Assembly (NCBI RefSeq): GCF_900155605.1
Contig: NZ_LT707420.1
Span: forward strand, 1,813,625-1,877,624
Direction of reading: 5' to 3'
Source of the DNA: Actinomyces marseillensis
GTDB lineage: Bacteria; Actinomycetota; Actinomycetes; Actinomycetales; Actinomycetaceae
Length of the DNA: 64,000 bases
In this document: positions 25,575 to 34,496 of the stretch, in pieces
Numbering within the stretch: position 1 is the first letter of the stretch
Layout: every line of letters starts with the position of its first letter
The notes under the pieces: model-generated
Seen by the model: the letters and a program-made list of their open reading frames with translations, nothing else
Databases searched by the model: none
Told to the model about the DNA's origin: nothing
Position numbers and translations under genes: made by a program

Positions 25575-26249
25575 CTACGGGCGACTCTCGGCCTCCGCGA
25601 TCTCCACGTAGCGCGCGATGTCTGCGCTCAGCTCCTGGCTGTCGGCAGACCTCGCCAGGTCCGTCGAGGCGCCATCGGAGGTCTCCACGCGACCGTAGCG
25701 TTCGGCGAGGAAGCGCTCGCGGTACAGGTGATCGGCGGTCTCGCCGATGGTGCGCATGAGGGCGGCATTGAGCCCGGCGCTCACGACGACTCCCGCGACA
25801 GGGACGATCTGCGCGAGCTTGCGAGACGCCAGACGTACGCCCATTGCGCTGAAGAGGGAGTTCATCGCGCTCACGACCACGTTGCCGCCGAGGCCGTCGA
25901 GCGAACCGCGCCGGGCAAGGCCACGCATCACCTTGTTGAAGGCCAGCATCGTCGTCTGCTTTTCGACGACGAAATCGTGGCCGCTGCCCGTCGGGTCGAT
26001 CGCCTGCGAGAGCACCATCGTGGAGAAGAGTCGCTCCGTGGGGTCCTCCGAGTCGTAGCCGTAGTAAGCGGCCGTGTGTGCAACGAGGCGCGTCGCAGCG
26101 GCCAGGAAGGTCGTGATATCGACGGCGATAGCCGAGGCCGTGACCCCCACTCCCGGGGCAGAGGCCACCATTGACACACCCGAGACCCGCGACCAGCTCT
26201 TCGAGTACTTCGTGGATAAGGTATTCATCGGGCGCGAGCAGATCATCAT
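25575..26249 (-). pseudogene. 5'-truncated second EcsC family copy
   Basis: From M at 26171 (MVASAPGVGV) to the end this is a paralogue of the neighbouring EcsC protein: YYGYDSEDPTERLFSTMVLSQAI, LAQIVPVAGVVVSAGLNAALMRTIG, and an identical end (AEAESRP against AEAESRL). The 150-residue N-terminal part is missing. Upstream of 26171 the frame is antisense to a recombinase relic, so the join is an abrupt breakpoint. A 198-residue product from 26171 could still be made, but it would lack half the family domain. The two copies probably arose by duplication or came in together. Confidence 0.7.
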
Positions 26250-26505
26250 CGCGTCCTATTTCCATGACAGCGCAGCGCCCATCGAGTTCGAGGAGCTAGA
26301 AGAAGCGCTCACCAGCGGACACAGAGCGGGGGAGGTGCGAACCTACGCTCGAAAGCGAGAGTTCGACACTTCCCCCTCAGGTGGAGATGGGGGGAATCGA
26401 ACCCCCGTCCAACAGCCGACCCCGAGGTCTTCTCCGAGCGCAGTCTGCGAGTTATTTCTCAGCCCCTGGCATCATGCAGACCTGCTACCAGATAGGCTCA
26501 GTTGA
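26173..26505 (+). pseudogene. C-terminal relic of a serine recombinase overlapping ssrA
   Basis: A plus-strand frame reads PETRDQLFEYFVDKVFIGRE, then QIIIASYFHDSAAPI, then an Arg-rich stretch, and runs into the complement of ssrA as GDGGNRTPVQQ. The LFEYFVDKVFI...I-I pattern is the usual end of large serine recombinases (resolvase/integrase). Frames of this kind whose tail is written in the tmRNA 3' end are typical for integrases that use that gene as target. The N-terminal catalytic domain is absent: the frame upstream of 26173 is antisense to EcsC. Confidence 0.6.
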
Positions 26506-26753
26506 TTGAGTGTCGGAGCCGTCCTACCAACACGAACGGCACCCAGTGGCTTCCTAGACGACGCCAGACACCGGACCGGAAGCAGCTTCCGGGCTGACGG
26601 ACTAAAGGTTCACGCGGCAATCAGGCGGCGAGAACGTAGTCGGTGCGATTCTGTTCGGCACCTATTTGTTTGCACACATCGTTAACGAGTAGAGCATGCC
26701 TCCTCGGCTCGCTTCCCCTCGATCGACGACCGCTGTCGAAACCGATCATCCCC
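26382..26753 (-). ncRNA. ssrA: Transfer-messenger RNA (tmRNA)
   Basis: On the minus strand the RNA starts GGGGATGATCGGTTTCGACA and ends with GGTTCGATTCCCCCCATCTCC plus A. The acceptor stem GGGGATG/CATCTCC closes the tRNA-like domain. The tag frame before TGA reads AEQNRTDYVLAA, starting at GCC after ATAGGT, similar to mycobacterial ADSHQRDYALAA. tmRNA rescues stalled ribosomes with SmpB, whose gene lies 5 kb upstream on the same strand. The length of about 372 bases is normal. Its 3' end is a classic integration site, and here it abuts a recombinase relic. Confidence 0.95.
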
Positions 26754-26863
26754 TATTGAGTTCTTCACTCACCGGCGCCCAGCCACCACAGCAGCAGCAC
26801 AAACACCGGACTTGAAATCATACGTCCCCGCAGCAGACCTGGCAAGAGAAACCCAAGGACGCC

Positions 26864-29068
26864 CTACATGAGCTTTGTGGACTCCAACTTCTCAACCAAG
26901 AGTCGGTTGTTCTTGATGAGGAAGGGACGAAGCCCCAATCCCAATACTGCCGCAAACAGGGCAAAGGCACCCAGCAACAGCATTGCATCAAGGTACTCAC
27001 TACCCGAATACCCCGCGATCGAAGCACGCAGCGCCGTGATCCCATGCGTTGCCGGAAGATACGGTGAAATCGACCGGAAGAAACTCGGCAGAATATCCAG
27101 AGGGAACGCGCCACCGGAAGCCGAAATCTGGAGCACCAAAAACAGCACGCCCAGTGCCTTTCCCGCGTTCCCGAATGTCGCAATGAAGGTATAGAGCAGG
27201 AATGAGAACACGAAAGCCATGAACCATCCCGCACACATAAACTCCCACGGGTGAGCGTGCTGAACTTTCAGGAAGAACAGCTCACCCAGGCACAAAATCG
27301 TCGCCTGAATAAGCGCGATCAGCCCAAAAATGAGGTAGCGTCCAAGGAAACCTTCCCACAGCTTCACCTCGCGGCCCTTGAAATAGAGCGCAGTCGGATG
27401 TGTCTCTTCAAGCCCGTCGGCAACGTTCTCGGCAGTGACATCACTGCGCAGAGCAACAATCATCAGCACCGAGCCTACCCACAGTGCCAAAGCAGTGTAC
27501 AAAGGCGCCATCTGCGAGCCAAAGTTCTCCACCGGATACACCGGGATCGTCTCAATCCCCACAGGTGCAGCCAGCGCAATTGCGAGCGCTTGGGGATCCG
27601 AACCGATGATCGTTCGAACCTGGGCAAGATTCCCACCGTTGAGTGCGTCAGTGAGCTTCGTGTGGATTGTCGCCAGTTTTTCCGAGGCCTCGCGAAGGTT
27701 GGTCCCGACATTGCTGAAGGTGGATTGAAGTTTCGTCAGTCCCTCACGCACTCCCGTTGAGCCGTCACCGACTTGAGAGCTCGCTGCGGAAAGCTGATTG
27801 CGAAGCGAAGCCATCGATGAGGTCGCAGAATTCATCGTCTGAGAAAGCTGTTCCAGCTGAGGGCGCAGCGTCGATTCGACATCAGACTTGAGGGTCCCCA
27901 CGGCCGTTTTCGCCTCTTCGATGAGGCTCTTCACGTCTTGATGATTCGCGGCTGCCGCTGCCCCGTTCTTTTCCAGATCATCCGCCGCCGCATTGATCGC
28001 ACTTTGAAGCGCATTCAGGCGATCAGCAGAAGCTTGCAGACGATTCAGCACGTCTTGAGAAATGGGAGAACCCGGGAGCTGTGAAAGAGTCTCTTTCACG
28101 TGAAGATACTGGGTCGCCTGATTCCCCACGGCCTCGGCCTGAGAACGCAAGGTTTGCACGGCCGAAGTCACGGTGCTCCCACCTCGGGAATACACATCAT
28201 CAATCGACGAAGCCAGGGCGTCCAAGGAACTAGCCGACGCACTCACCGCCGAGGAAAGAGCAGAAGCGGCCTGCGAGGCGCCAGAAGAAATTTGCGTAAT
28301 CGATGAGGAAGCAGTGTTTCCTGCGTTAGAGAGCGGGTCCTTCGCCTGCGCGGCATGAGTGAGCATCGTCTGCGTGGAATCCACAAGCTGAATGGACGAG
28401 CCAATAAGCCCCGCATAGGCATCGGCGCTCGCCGCCGCATTCGCGAGACGTGTCGAGGTCGTCTCCAGACGCGAATTGAGCGCCTGAATCCCGCGCACGT
28501 TACTTGGGTCCGATAGAGAGTCAGAAAGCGATGAGGCAGTATCGACAGCGATCTCGGCCAAAGTCTGAGCAAAAGCCTGGTTGATCTGCGCGGAAACATG
28601 CTCCGCTCCCTGCCCGGCAATCTTCGGGCTCAAACCATTCTTCTTCTCGTTGATGTAGTAGGTCAGCGGGGTGCTGTGCGCATCCGAAGAGAAGAAGGTC
28701 ATCATCTCGCGCGAGAAATCCTGAGGAATCACGACCGCCGCGTAGTACTCACCGGAGCGAGTCTTCTCAACTGCCTGCGCTTCACTATCAACAACCCAGT
28801 CGAAATCCTCATTCGCGCGCAACGCGGCAACAACCTGATCACCAATATTGATCTTCAAGGGCACCAGATCCGACTTGTACCCCTCGTCGCTATTGGCAAT
28901 CGCAATCCGAAGATTCTTCGTATTCGCGAAAGGATCCCACGAGGCCGCAATGTTGAACCACGCGAAAATCGACGGGAGAACAACCAGCCCCAAGACAACG
29001 ACCATGGAGATGATCGAGCGGTGAGCGCGATGGAGATCAGCCCGGAAAATTCGCCACACGGCTTTCAC
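26864..29068 (-). CDS. YhgE/Pip family membrane protein (second gene of the pair)
   Basis: The protein has 734 residues. TM1 (about 18-38) is followed by the hallmark NIAASWDPFANTKNLRIAIAN, a large extracellular domain rich in Ser/Ala helices (200-460, coiled-coil-like), and five or six C-terminal membrane segments (ABC-2-like). The family includes the phage infection protein Pip of Lactococcus and the EsaA-like subunits of type VII secretion, but most members are uncharacterised. Its ATG overlaps the stop of the upstream paralogue (ATGA), so the two are co-translated and may form a heteromer. Confidence 0.88.
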   Translation of the reverse strand: MKAVWRIFRADLHRAHRSIISMVVVLGLVVLPSIFAWFNIAASWDPFANTKNLRIAIANSDEGYKSDLVPLKINIGDQVVAALRANEDFDWVVDSEAQAVEKTRSGEYYAAVVIPQDFSREMMTFFSSDAHSTPLTYYINEKKNGLSPKIAGQGAEHVSAQINQAFAQTLAEIAVDTASSLSDSLSDPSNVRGIQALNSRLETTSTRLANAAASADAYAGLIGSSIQLVDSTQTMLTHAAQAKDPLSNAGNTASSSITQISSGASQAASALSSAVSASASSLDALASSIDDVYSRGGSTVTSAVQTLRSQAEAVGNQATQYLHVKETLSQLPGSPISQDVLNRLQASADRLNALQSAINAAADDLEKNGAAAAANHQDVKSLIEEAKTAVGTLKSDVESTLRPQLEQLSQTMNSATSSMASLRNQLSAASSQVGDGSTGVREGLTKLQSTFSNVGTNLREASEKLATIHTKLTDALNGGNLAQVRTIIGSDPQALAIALAAPVGIETIPVYPVENFGSQMAPLYTALALWVGSVLMIVALRSDVTAENVADGLEETHPTALYFKGREVKLWEGFLGRYLIFGLIALIQATILCLGELFFLKVQHAHPWEFMCAGWFMAFVFSFLLYTFIATFGNAGKALGVLFLVLQISASGGAFPLDILPSFFRSISPYLPATHGITALRASIAGYSGSEYLDAMLLLGAFALFAAVLGLGLRPFLIKNNRLLVEKLESTKLM

Positions 29069-31659
29069 TTCTCGCTCCCTTCTTCCGTAATTTCCTCATT
29101 GCCGAGGCGGTGCTTCCCCAGTTGCGCAGCGGAAGCCTTCACTCCATGGAGCCTGCGACGCAGCAAGGAGCGCACATCAGAATCATCCATCGAGGTGAGC
29201 AACTGCTGACGAGCCAAAGACTCACGAATGTATTCCAGAGCAATGAGGAAAGTAATAATCACAAGAATCCAGACGATCCACAGCCCCAGAAGAAGGGGGA
29301 CCTCCGCAACACTCGCAACAGAAAGAACTGCAAGGATCGCAGGAATCACGATTCCCAGAATTAGAGCCCCGCGGCGCATCTTCGGATAACGCCGCTCGAA
29401 ATTACGCGCACGACGGGTTACCGAACGCGAATACCCATCGTGATCGGCAAGGACTGCGACGATCTGGGATAGACGGTAACGCGAGGAAGGAAGGTGCGTG
29501 GCCTCGGCAAGGAACAATCCTGAACGAGACAGATCTCGACTGACCATCGCATTGAGGTTGACCAAGAAGGGACGAACCAACAGGCCCAAAGCAAAAGCTA
29601 TAAGAACGTGAATTCCCAAAACTCCAAGCGATCTCAGGTAGGCGTTACCGTAGAAGCCACCGACGGTCTCACGCATCGCATTGATCCCATAGGTGAAGGG
29701 GAAAAGCGGATGGAGGAAACGGAAGAAGGAAGGCATCATCTCGATGGGATACAAACCCGCCGCTCCAGGGATCTGAAGAATCACGATAATGACGCACAGG
29801 CCCTTACCGATATGTTGGAAACAGGTCGCCAGCATGTAGATCACGGAAAGGAACACCAAAGAAACAAGGACAGCAGTACCTACAAAGGCAAACTTGGAGA
29901 CCGTTTGGACACCGATAATCAGATCGCCGATGGAAACAACCAGAGCTTGCCCAATCGCGAATAGAGCCAAGAGCATCCAACGAGACATGTACTTTTGCGC
30001 CGAGGTCATGGAACCGACGCCCTCTTCATCGACCTCAAGCTTGAGAATGATCACGAGCGCGAAAGCACCGATCCAAAGGGAAAGGTTTGTGAAGAGCGGT
30101 GCCATCGCTGAACCATATGTGGCAACCGGGAAAACAGTCTGGGTTGTAATCGATGTCGGAGCAGCCATGAATTCTGCGATTTTCTCAGGATTGAGATTCA
30201 TCGAGCCCGCCAGTGACTGAATCGCGTTGGAGGAAGAAATCAGCTGGATATCTCCCTTGGCGCTATCCAGATCAGACTTGAGAGAGGCAATATTCGCCGT
30301 AGACTGCGCAAGCGTTGTTTTCGTTGAATCAAGCAAGGTATCAAGCTGATCAAGAAGGCCCGAAATCTGCTCGCGTTGCCCTTGAAGAACGCCGATCGCG
30401 GAGCGAAGATCAGCTGAGGCAGAGGACATCTGATCCAAGGCGCTGGAAATGACCGGGAGCTGATTCGTCACGCCTGAGCGCGCCTGCGTGGCCGCATCGC
30501 TCAAGGACTGGCTGGCGGAATTCAGTGAGTTGAGGGCCTGAGCGATCGACGTTGAGGTCGAAGAGAGGTTCCCATTGAGTGCCGATAGATTCGACAATGT
30601 CTGCCCGACTTGTGCATTTTGCGTGCTCAAGTCCTGTAGTGCCTGCGAGGCCGTGGGCAGATTCGCTATCCCCAGGCTTTGCAAGTCGCGAAGGATATCA
30701 GCGTTGGCTTGGTTAATAGATTGCCCCTCGGTGAGCACGCCTCCAATTGTCGTCGTTGCACCTTGCACGCCTCCGTTGAGAGTTCCACCTGCACTCGATG
30801 CTTTAGCCACGGCTGCGGAGGCATGCGTCGAAAGCCCGTCCAGAGAAGTCGACATATTCACGGTGAACTGCGAGAGACTGGAGCGGGTATCGAAGACAAG
30901 TTGATCGGCTTGGGACAAGGCCTCGTTGAGATCGCTTAGCGCTGAGTCGGCGCTCGTCATTGAGCTTCGCGCACCACTGACCTTTTCCTTCGCCGAATCG
31001 AGCTTCTCCCCCATTGCGTTAAGGGATTCCTCAGCCTGCCCCAATTGCTCGCTTGCGGTCTTCACTTTCTCGCTGATGTCCGAGCGCCCGTTTTGGAGGA
31101 CTTCAGAAATAGATTTGCCCGTGGAGGTGATCTTCTCTGAGAGAGTCTGCGCAACAGTTGAGACAAAAGCCGAGTTGATCTGTTGATCTAAAGAAGATGC
31201 TCCTGCTCCTGTGATCTTCGGGGCAACAGCATTGTTCTTCTCATTGACGTAGTACTGGACATCGGGCTTGGTATAGGTGCCGTCAACAATGCCCGTGAGA
31301 CGCGTGGAGAAATCGGAAGGAATGATGAAAGCGGCATAGGATTCCCCGCGTTCAACTTCTTTCTTTGCCTGCTCTGCTGAGACGAAATGCCATCCGAGTT
31401 GATCGTTCTCGCGTAGCTTCGACTCCAGCATTGTGCCCACGTTGACAAAACCGATCGCGTCTTTCGTCGCACCCTGATCTTCATTGGCAACTGCGACGCG
31501 GATCTTCCCTGTATTCGAATAGGGATCCCAAAAACCGACGATGTTAAACCAGGCATACAGTGCCGGTACGAAGAGGAGACCGATGATGACAATCCAAGCG
31601 GCGGGCACGGTCACCATACGCCGAATATCCCGCTTAAGCGATCGCACAACGGGCCTCAT
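29065..31659 (-). CDS. YhgE/Pip family membrane protein (first gene of the pair)
   Basis: The 864-residue protein has the same architecture as its neighbour: TM1 (20-40) followed by NIVGFWDPYSNTGKIRVAVAN, then a long Ser/Gln-rich extracellular helical region (180-490) and a C-terminal membrane bundle. It adds about 110 C-terminal residues with two further membrane segments (LILGIVIPAILAVLSV and LGLWIVWILVIITFLIAL) and a charged tail. The role is unknown; transport or a structural role in the envelope is possible. The EsaA relationship is notable because an EccC-like ATPase lies at 14-17 kb, but the distance argues against one locus. Confidence 0.87.
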   Translation of the reverse strand: MRPVVRSLKRDIRRMVTVPAAWIVIIGLLFVPALYAWFNIVGFWDPYSNTGKIRVAVANEDQGATKDAIGFVNVGTMLESKLRENDQLGWHFVSAEQAKKEVERGESYAAFIIPSDFSTRLTGIVDGTYTKPDVQYYVNEKNNAVAPKITGAGASSLDQQINSAFVSTVAQTLSEKITSTGKSISEVLQNGRSDISEKVKTASEQLGQAEESLNAMGEKLDSAKEKVSGARSSMTSADSALSDLNEALSQADQLVFDTRSSLSQFTVNMSTSLDGLSTHASAAVAKASSAGGTLNGGVQGATTTIGGVLTEGQSINQANADILRDLQSLGIANLPTASQALQDLSTQNAQVGQTLSNLSALNGNLSSTSTSIAQALNSLNSASQSLSDAATQARSGVTNQLPVISSALDQMSSASADLRSAIGVLQGQREQISGLLDQLDTLLDSTKTTLAQSTANIASLKSDLDSAKGDIQLISSSNAIQSLAGSMNLNPEKIAEFMAAPTSITTQTVFPVATYGSAMAPLFTNLSLWIGAFALVIILKLEVDEEGVGSMTSAQKYMSRWMLLALFAIGQALVVSIGDLIIGVQTVSKFAFVGTAVLVSLVFLSVIYMLATCFQHIGKGLCVIIVILQIPGAAGLYPIEMMPSFFRFLHPLFPFTYGINAMRETVGGFYGNAYLRSLGVLGIHVLIAFALGLLVRPFLVNLNAMVSRDLSRSGLFLAEATHLPSSRYRLSQIVAVLADHDGYSRSVTRRARNFERRYPKMRRGALILGIVIPAILAVLSVASVAEVPLLLGLWIVWILVIITFLIALEYIRESLARQQLLTSMDDSDVRSLLRRRLHGVKASAAQLGKHRLGNEEITEEGSEK

Positions 31660-31681
31660 AAACGCTCCTCAAACAGAACAG

Positions 31682-31713
31682 GCTGTGTACCTTCCGTATG
31701 GAGGGTACACAGC
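31682..31713 (-). terminator. Terminator after smpB
   Basis: A 14-base-pair stem with one G-T pair (gctgtgtaccttcc / ggagggtacacagc) and a GTAT loop lies 25 bases past the smpB stop and just before the Pip operon start. It separates the two units. Confidence 0.65.
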
Positions 31714-31737
31714 ACTTCCTCGTGAACACGCCACCGA

Positions 31738-32265
31738 TCAGCGACGTGCTTGTTTGACATAGCGACGCATTGCGCGCTCTGCCTCACGCTGGTCCTGTTT
31801 TTCGCGCAGGGCCTGACGTTTATCCCACTCTTGTTTACCGCGAGCAAGGGCAATCTCTACCTTTGCGCGACCGCCAATGAAGTACAGCTCAAGGGGAACA
31901 ATGGTGTAACCCTTGACAGAAGACTTATCGGCCAGAGTGGAAATCTCGCTGCTATGCAGTAAGAGCTTCCTCTTGCGCGTAGGAGCATGGTTCGTCCACG
32001 AGCCCTGGGCATACATGGGGATATTCGCCCCATACAGCCAGGCCTCGCCGTTCTTAATCTCTACCCACGCATCAACAAGCGACGCGCGGCCCATACGCAG
32101 GGCTTTCACTTCGGTACCCGAAAGCACCATGCCAGCCTCCCACGTATCTTCGATGAGATAGTCGTGGCGAGCCTTCTTGTTGCGCGCAATAGTTTTCTTC
32201 GCGTCCGAGGCGGCCTTACGCCTCTCGGATTCGGTAGGCTTTGGCTTTTTCCATTCCTTCGGCAT
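31738..32265 (-). CDS. smpB: SsrA-binding protein SmpB
   Basis: SmpB binds the tRNA-like part of tmRNA and brings it to stalled ribosomes. The core is complete: NKKARHDYLIEDTWEAGMVLSGTE, then SLVDAWV, NIPMYAQGSWTNHAPTRKRKLLLH, and the basic C-terminal tail KQEWDKRQALREKQ, which reaches into the mRNA channel. The N-terminus adds about 20 charged residues (KPKPTESERRKAASDAKK). Start ATG 32265 has TGAGGGGG upstream; the GTG two codons earlier is less likely. It follows ftsE-ftsX-peptidase on the same strand, a usual actinobacterial order. Confidence 0.97.
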   Translation of the reverse strand: MPKEWKKPKPTESERRKAASDAKKTIARNKKARHDYLIEDTWEAGMVLSGTEVKALRMGRASLVDAWVEIKNGEAWLYGANIPMYAQGSWTNHAPTRKRKLLLHSSEISTLADKSSVKGYTIVPLELYFIGGRAKVEIALARGKQEWDKRQALREKQDQREAERAMRRYVKQARR

Positions 32266-32305
32266 AAGCACCCCCTCAGTGAGAAATTACAGGAGAACCA
32301 TTGTC

Positions 32306-33577
32306 CTACAAGTAATCAAGAGGTTCAACATCAGCGCCATTGCGCATGACAGACAGGTGCAAGTGGCAGCCAGTGGCATAGCCGGTCGCTCCGACCCACC
32401 CCAAGACAGTGTCGCGTCCAACCTGCTGGCCCACGTGCACATTCGTTGATTGCATGTGAACGTAGGCGGTCGACATCGAGGCGCCATTCATCATCCCGTG
32501 GTTAACGTAGACGACGTTTCCGCCAGCCGTTTCAACGGTCACGGCAGTGACAACACCTTCAGCAACCGGATAAATTTCAGTACCGCAATTCGCCGCAAAG
32601 TCGGTTCCATTGTGATAGCGAGAAATCCCAAGGACGGGGTGGACTCGCCATCCGAAGGGAGAGGTCACGACCAAGGGAACGGGAAGCGGGCTTGAGAAGT
32701 TTGATGACGAGGTGTAGCGCCGATTCTGGCGGCGATTTTCTTCATCAATCGCAGCGAGCTTCGACGTTGCCTCCTGGTATTCGCGCTGCCACTGGCCAAG
32801 TTGTTCTTCAGCCTGGGCTTTCTGTGCATCCCACTGGGCGCGCTTTTCTTCCGAGGTCCTCTTCAGTTCGTCGAGCTCGCGAAGCTTCGTTTCCGCAGTG
32901 TTCTTTGCGCTTTCTGCTTCTTCCGAGGCCTTGCGTGCTTTTTCCTCAAGCGCAGATATACGCGTAGTGACCGCGCTCTGTCGGCTTTGCTGATTGCGAG
33001 TAGAAGCCTGAACCCCTTGTGCTTGACTCAAGGCGCTGTCCTGGGCGCGAGTGAGCGCATCGGCCGCGGCTGCGCGATCAGCAATCTCTTCGGTCCCAGA
33101 AGAGGACAAAGCAATGAGCAAGGGAGAACTGGTTCCCCCCGACTGATACATCTCGCGCGCAAGTGAGCCTACTGCTTTTTCTGCAGCCTCCTGTTGCTTG
33201 CGTGCCTTTGTCATTTCGTCACTCAGACGGTTTGCTTCCGCTTGAGCGGCATCCAATTGCGCCTGAGCAACATCGTGTTCCCGCTTTGCCCCCTCATATC
33301 GTTCATTCGCCGTATCGAGTTCAGCCTGGGCGACGGGGATTTGTGCGTTCGCAGTTTCAAGATCCACATAGACCTGGGCAAGAGAGGAATCTAAACCCTC
33401 AAGGTTGTTGCGCAGTTCTTGAACGTGTTGCGCGGACTGACGCTGCGCCTCGGCTACGCGATCACGGTCCTCATCAGCCAAGGCCGGGGGCGCAAAGCTC
33501 ATGGGGGCAAGAACAATGAGCAGTGCCGCAGCACTGGTCATTCGCTTGGACAGACCGTGAAAACGTGGGAGCTTCAT
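32306..33577 (-). CDS. M23 (LytM) murein peptidase with coiled coil, FtsEX partner
   Basis: The protein has 423 residues. A signal peptide (to about 34, PPALA-DE) precedes two long coiled-coil blocks (40-150 and 185-290). The C-terminal M23 domain has zinc ligands in YHNGTDFA (H, D) and GCHLHLSV (HxH). The coiled coil plus LytM layout is that of EnvC in E. coli and of FtsEX-controlled hydrolases in actinobacteria. The gene starts 4 bases after the ftsX stop, so the transporter-like FtsEX probably activates this hydrolase at the septum. All catalytic ligands seem present, so it may be an active endopeptidase, unlike EnvC. Confidence 0.9.
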   Translation of the reverse strand: MKLPRFHGLSKRMTSAAALLIVLAPMSFAPPALADEDRDRVAEAQRQSAQHVQELRNNLEGLDSSLAQVYVDLETANAQIPVAQAELDTANERYEGAKREHDVAQAQLDAAQAEANRLSDEMTKARKQQEAAEKAVGSLAREMYQSGGTSSPLLIALSSSGTEEIADRAAAADALTRAQDSALSQAQGVQASTRNQQSRQSAVTTRISALEEKARKASEEAESAKNTAETKLRELDELKRTSEEKRAQWDAQKAQAEEQLGQWQREYQEATSKLAAIDEENRRQNRRYTSSSNFSSPLPVPLVVTSPFGWRVHPVLGISRYHNGTDFAANCGTEIYPVAEGVVTAVTVETAGGNVVYVNHGMMNGASMSTAYVHMQSTNVHVGQQVGRDTVLGWVGATGYATGCHLHLSVMRNGADVEPLDYL

Positions 33578-33581
33578 AGGA

Positions 33582-34496
33582 TCAGATCTTTGTGTACTTC
33601 GCTAAGGAGAAAGCAGAGGCGGACAGCGCCAGGAGAACAGCCGCGATGATGAGGATCGGAGACATAATCCAAACCTCACGCATGCCGATAAAGTTCGTCC
33701 AGCGGAAAGCCTGTGCAAGCCATTGGTTGACCAGAACATGCACGCCGACAAAGAGCGTTCCAACAGCAAGGAGCGCGCCCACCACGGCGGCAATCGCACC
33801 CTCAATCATGAACGGAGCCTGGATAAACAGGTTCGACGCACCCACCAAACGCATGATGGAGGTTTCACGTTCACGACTCATTGCGGACAGGCGAATAGTG
33901 GTCGTAATGAGCAGGACCGCGGCGATGATCATGACGCCCGCCAAGCCCAGCGACAGGCCTCGGGCCTTGCCAAGAACCTGGAACAAGGGCTCGACGATCT
34001 CACGCTGGTCCTTCACCACGGATACACCGGGAGATCCCGTGAGTTCGTCGCGAATAATGCTGAATTGCTCGGGATTAACCAGCTTGACGCGGAAGGAGAC
34101 TTGCATCATGTCTTCGGTCGTCCACTGTCCCAGCGGAGAGTTCCCATAAATCTGAATGAAGTTCTTGAAAGCTTCCGCCTTCGATTCTTCGAAAACTTCC
34201 TTCACATAGGGAGCAAGCTCAGCGGAGGCAAGCTTGTCGCGAACGGCAGCAATCTGAGCATCGGTCGCTTCTTGGTTATTGCAGCTCGGCGTCTGATCGT
34301 TGGTCGCGCACATGTAGACCGACACTTCGATCTTGTCGTACCACTGGCTCTTCATACGCGAAACCTGCATCTGAGAAAGCCCAGCAATACCAACGAAAAG
34401 AAGGGATACGAAGGTCACGATGACAACGGCAACGGACATCGCACGGTTGCGCGACAGGCCCTTACCAACCTCGGAAAGAATAAAACGTAACTTCAT
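33582..34496 (-). CDS. ftsX: Cell division protein FtsX
   Basis: The protein has 304 residues and the four membrane segments of FtsX (about 20-42, 190-212, 240-262 and 280-300). A large outer loop (45-180) contains two cysteines (CATNDQTPSC), as in mycobacterial FtsX, where this loop binds the peptidoglycan hydrolase. The start overlaps the ftsE stop (TAATG). It couples ATP hydrolysis by FtsE to activation of the M23 hydrolase downstream. Confidence 0.96.
   Translation of the reverse strand: MKLRFILSEVGKGLSRNRAMSVAVVIVTFVSLLFVGIAGLSQMQVSRMKSQWYDKIEVSVYMCATNDQTPSCNNQEATDAQIAAVRDKLASAELAPYVKEVFEESKAEAFKNFIQIYGNSPLGQWTTEDMMQVSFRVKLVNPEQFSIIRDELTGSPGVSVVKDQREIVEPLFQVLGKARGLSLGLAGVMIIAAVLLITTTIRLSAMSRERETSIMRLVGASNLFIQAPFMIEGAIAAVVGALLAVGTLFVGVHVLVNQWLAQAFRWTNFIGMREVWIMSPILIIAAVLLALSASAFSLAKYTKI

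Noticed and set aside
26818-27234. A 138-codon minus-strand frame beside the Pip gene
   Set aside because: It is a shifted frame of the Pip C-terminal membrane segments, without its own start signals.
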